Shown here: one piece after another, positions 63,138-64,000 of the stretch
Layout of the letters: every line of letters begins with the position of its first letter
How positions within the stretch are numbered: the first letter of the stretch is position 1
Assembly (NCBI RefSeq): GCF_004209755.1
Contig: NZ_CP035913.1
Span: 6,200,001 to 6,264,000 of the forward strand
From: Pseudoduganella lutea
GTDB lineage: Bacteria; Pseudomonadota; Gammaproteobacteria; Burkholderiales; Burkholderiaceae_D
DNA length: 64,000 bases
Direction of reading: 5' to 3'
The notes under the pieces: generated by a model
What the model was told of the DNA's origin: nothing
What the model saw: the letters and a program-made list of their open reading frames with translations, nothing else
Databases searched by the model: none
Made by a program: the position numbers and the translations under genes

Positions 63138-64000
63138 TTATCTCGGCGCGCGCGTCACCAGCCAGATACCGGCGCACACGAGTGCCAGTGCAGCAAGATT
63201 CTTCCACTCGAGAATGCTCTCGTGCAGGAACAGCGCCGACAGCGCTGCCCCGAACACGGGGATCAGGAAGGCATACATGCTGATCGTGCCGACCGGATTG
63301 TGCTTCAGCAGCAGGCTCCACAGCGTAAAGGCCGCGGCCGACAGCAGCGCAAGGTAAGCCAGCAGGATGGCGGGCGCCAGCGTCATGTTACCCACCGTGC
63401 CGCCGCTCGCGTAGCCGCCGGCCAGCAGCGCCGCGCCGCCGATGGCCAGTTGCCAGCCCGTCATGACCATCGCATCCATGCCACCCGACACGTGCTTGCC
63501 ATAGATCGACGCGGCCGACAGCACAAAGGCGGCGATGACGATGAAGCCTTCTCCCCGCAGCGTGAACGCGATGTCCAGCGGGCCGGCACCGAGGTTGACC
63601 GCCAGCACGCCGGCGAAACCCAGCAGGCAGCCTGCCGCCTTGCGCGGCGACAGGCGGTCGTTCCGGTAAATGAAATGCGCCAGCAGCACGCTGAAGAAGG
63701 TGGTCGTGGCATTCAGGATCGATGCGCGCACGCCCGTCGTGTAGGCAAGGCCGATGTAGAAGAACACATATTGCAGGCCCGTCTGGGCCAGGCCCAGCAC
63801 GGTCAGCTGCCGCAGCTGGGCGCCGGTCAGCTTCAGGGCCGGCTTGCGCAGCGCGATGGCGAGCAGCACCAGGCACAGGCCGGCAATGAGGAAGCGGTAG
63901 CCGGCAAAGATCAGCTTTGAGGGCACGTCGTGCTGGACAATGCCCAGCAGCTCGTAGCCCGTCTTGATCGACGGGTAGGAACTGCCCCACAGCAGGCAGC
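63138..64000 (-). CDS. EamA/DMT family transporter, N-terminus outside window
   Basis: The frame is open to the last base of the window; the first visible residues CLLWGSSYPSIKTGYELLG are the typical EamA TM1 region, so only a few N-terminal residues are missing. Two EamA repeats with about ten TM helices; second repeat begins near GEGFIVIAAFVLSAASIYGK. Ends LVCAGIWLVTRAPR. DMT proteins export or import small metabolites; substrate unknown. Confidence 0.9.
   Translation of the reverse strand, partial: CLLWGSSYPSIKTGYELLGIVQHDVPSKLIFAGYRFLIAGLCLVLLAIALRKPALKLTGAQLRQLTVLGLAQTGLQYVFFYIGLAYTTGVRASILNATTTFFSVLLAHFIYRNDRLSPRKAAGCLLGFAGVLAVNLGAGPLDIAFTLRGEGFIVIAAFVLSAASIYGKHVSGGMDAMVMTGWQLAIGGAALLAGGYASGGTVGNMTLAPAILLAYLALLSAAAFTLWSLLLKHNPVGTISMYAFLIPVFGAALSALFLHESILEWKNLAALALVCAGIWLVTRAPR

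Overview
The window is a 64-kb stretch of high-GC, densely coding proteobacterial chromosome. Two proteins carry PEP-CTERM sorting signals and a third PEP-CTERM tail survives as a remnant. There are also large TonB-dependent receptors, many sugar-degrading enzymes, LysR/LacI/TetR regulators, and intergenic palindromes of the GGTGTCNGACACC and GGGGTCAGACCC types. Together these suggest a Massilia/Duganella-like member of the Oxalobacteraceae (Burkholderiales). This is inference from gene content; there is no rRNA, tRNA, CRISPR array, prophage or complete insertion sequence to anchor it.

Layout. 1-2085: 3' part of a GH2 glycosidase. 2210-3990: SDR oxidoreductase with a divergent LysR gene. 4255-7543: soluble double-PAS chemoreceptor and a triple-CheW protein. 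7628-13824: LacI regulator, then nucleobase permease, deaminase-type amidohydrolase, TSUP exporter and porin, with two near-identical LacI-type operators before the permease. 13808-18946: a frameshifted propeller histidine kinase divergent from a large PEP-CTERM protein. 19197-21774: GH43 and GPH-type sugar symporter. 22142-23035: CPBP membrane protease. 23156-26985: LysR, glucarate transporter, glucarate dehydratase. 27177-33518: a tartrate-utilisation cluster (pyruvate kinase, glycerate kinase, DctA, tartrate dehydrogenase, divergent LysR). 33535-34586: a PEP-CTERM gene and the remnant of a second one. 34587-37977: glutarate/glutaryl-CoA genes. 38134-41695: small protein, MFS and HlyD efflux pair, TetR. 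41721-46417: secreted GH2 beta-galactosidase and tandem GH43. 46535-48631: hybrid histidine kinase. 48772-51402: zinc-type TonB receptor and Fur/Zur regulator. 51529-53908: M20 peptidase and aldo/keto reductase. 54206-57226: large TonB receptor. 57644-58030: single-domain response regulator. 58492-62619: Na+/sugar symporter, galT, galK. 62691-64000: small protein and a partial EamA transporter.

The common theme is uptake and breakdown of plant-derived carbon. Secreted GH2/GH43 enzymes and TonB receptors release and import sugars. The SSS symporter with GalT/GalK handles galactose. The Gud and Ttu clusters take in sugar diacids and send them to central metabolism. LacI-type operator look-alikes centred on GCGC occur before the GPH symporter, the large TonB receptor and the SSS/gal genes, hinting at one sugar regulon.

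The most interesting non-coding signal is a gap-free repeated element of about 135 bp (21910-22045 and 27015-27149). It contains a 44-nt block identical in both copies, a small hairpin, and an intrinsic terminator with 8-9 T. In the first copy no gene on that strand precedes it, so a two-copy small RNA is a reasonable candidate. The window also holds five extragenic palindromes, mostly of the GTCNGAC type, and a dense cluster of three palindromes at 54001-54150.
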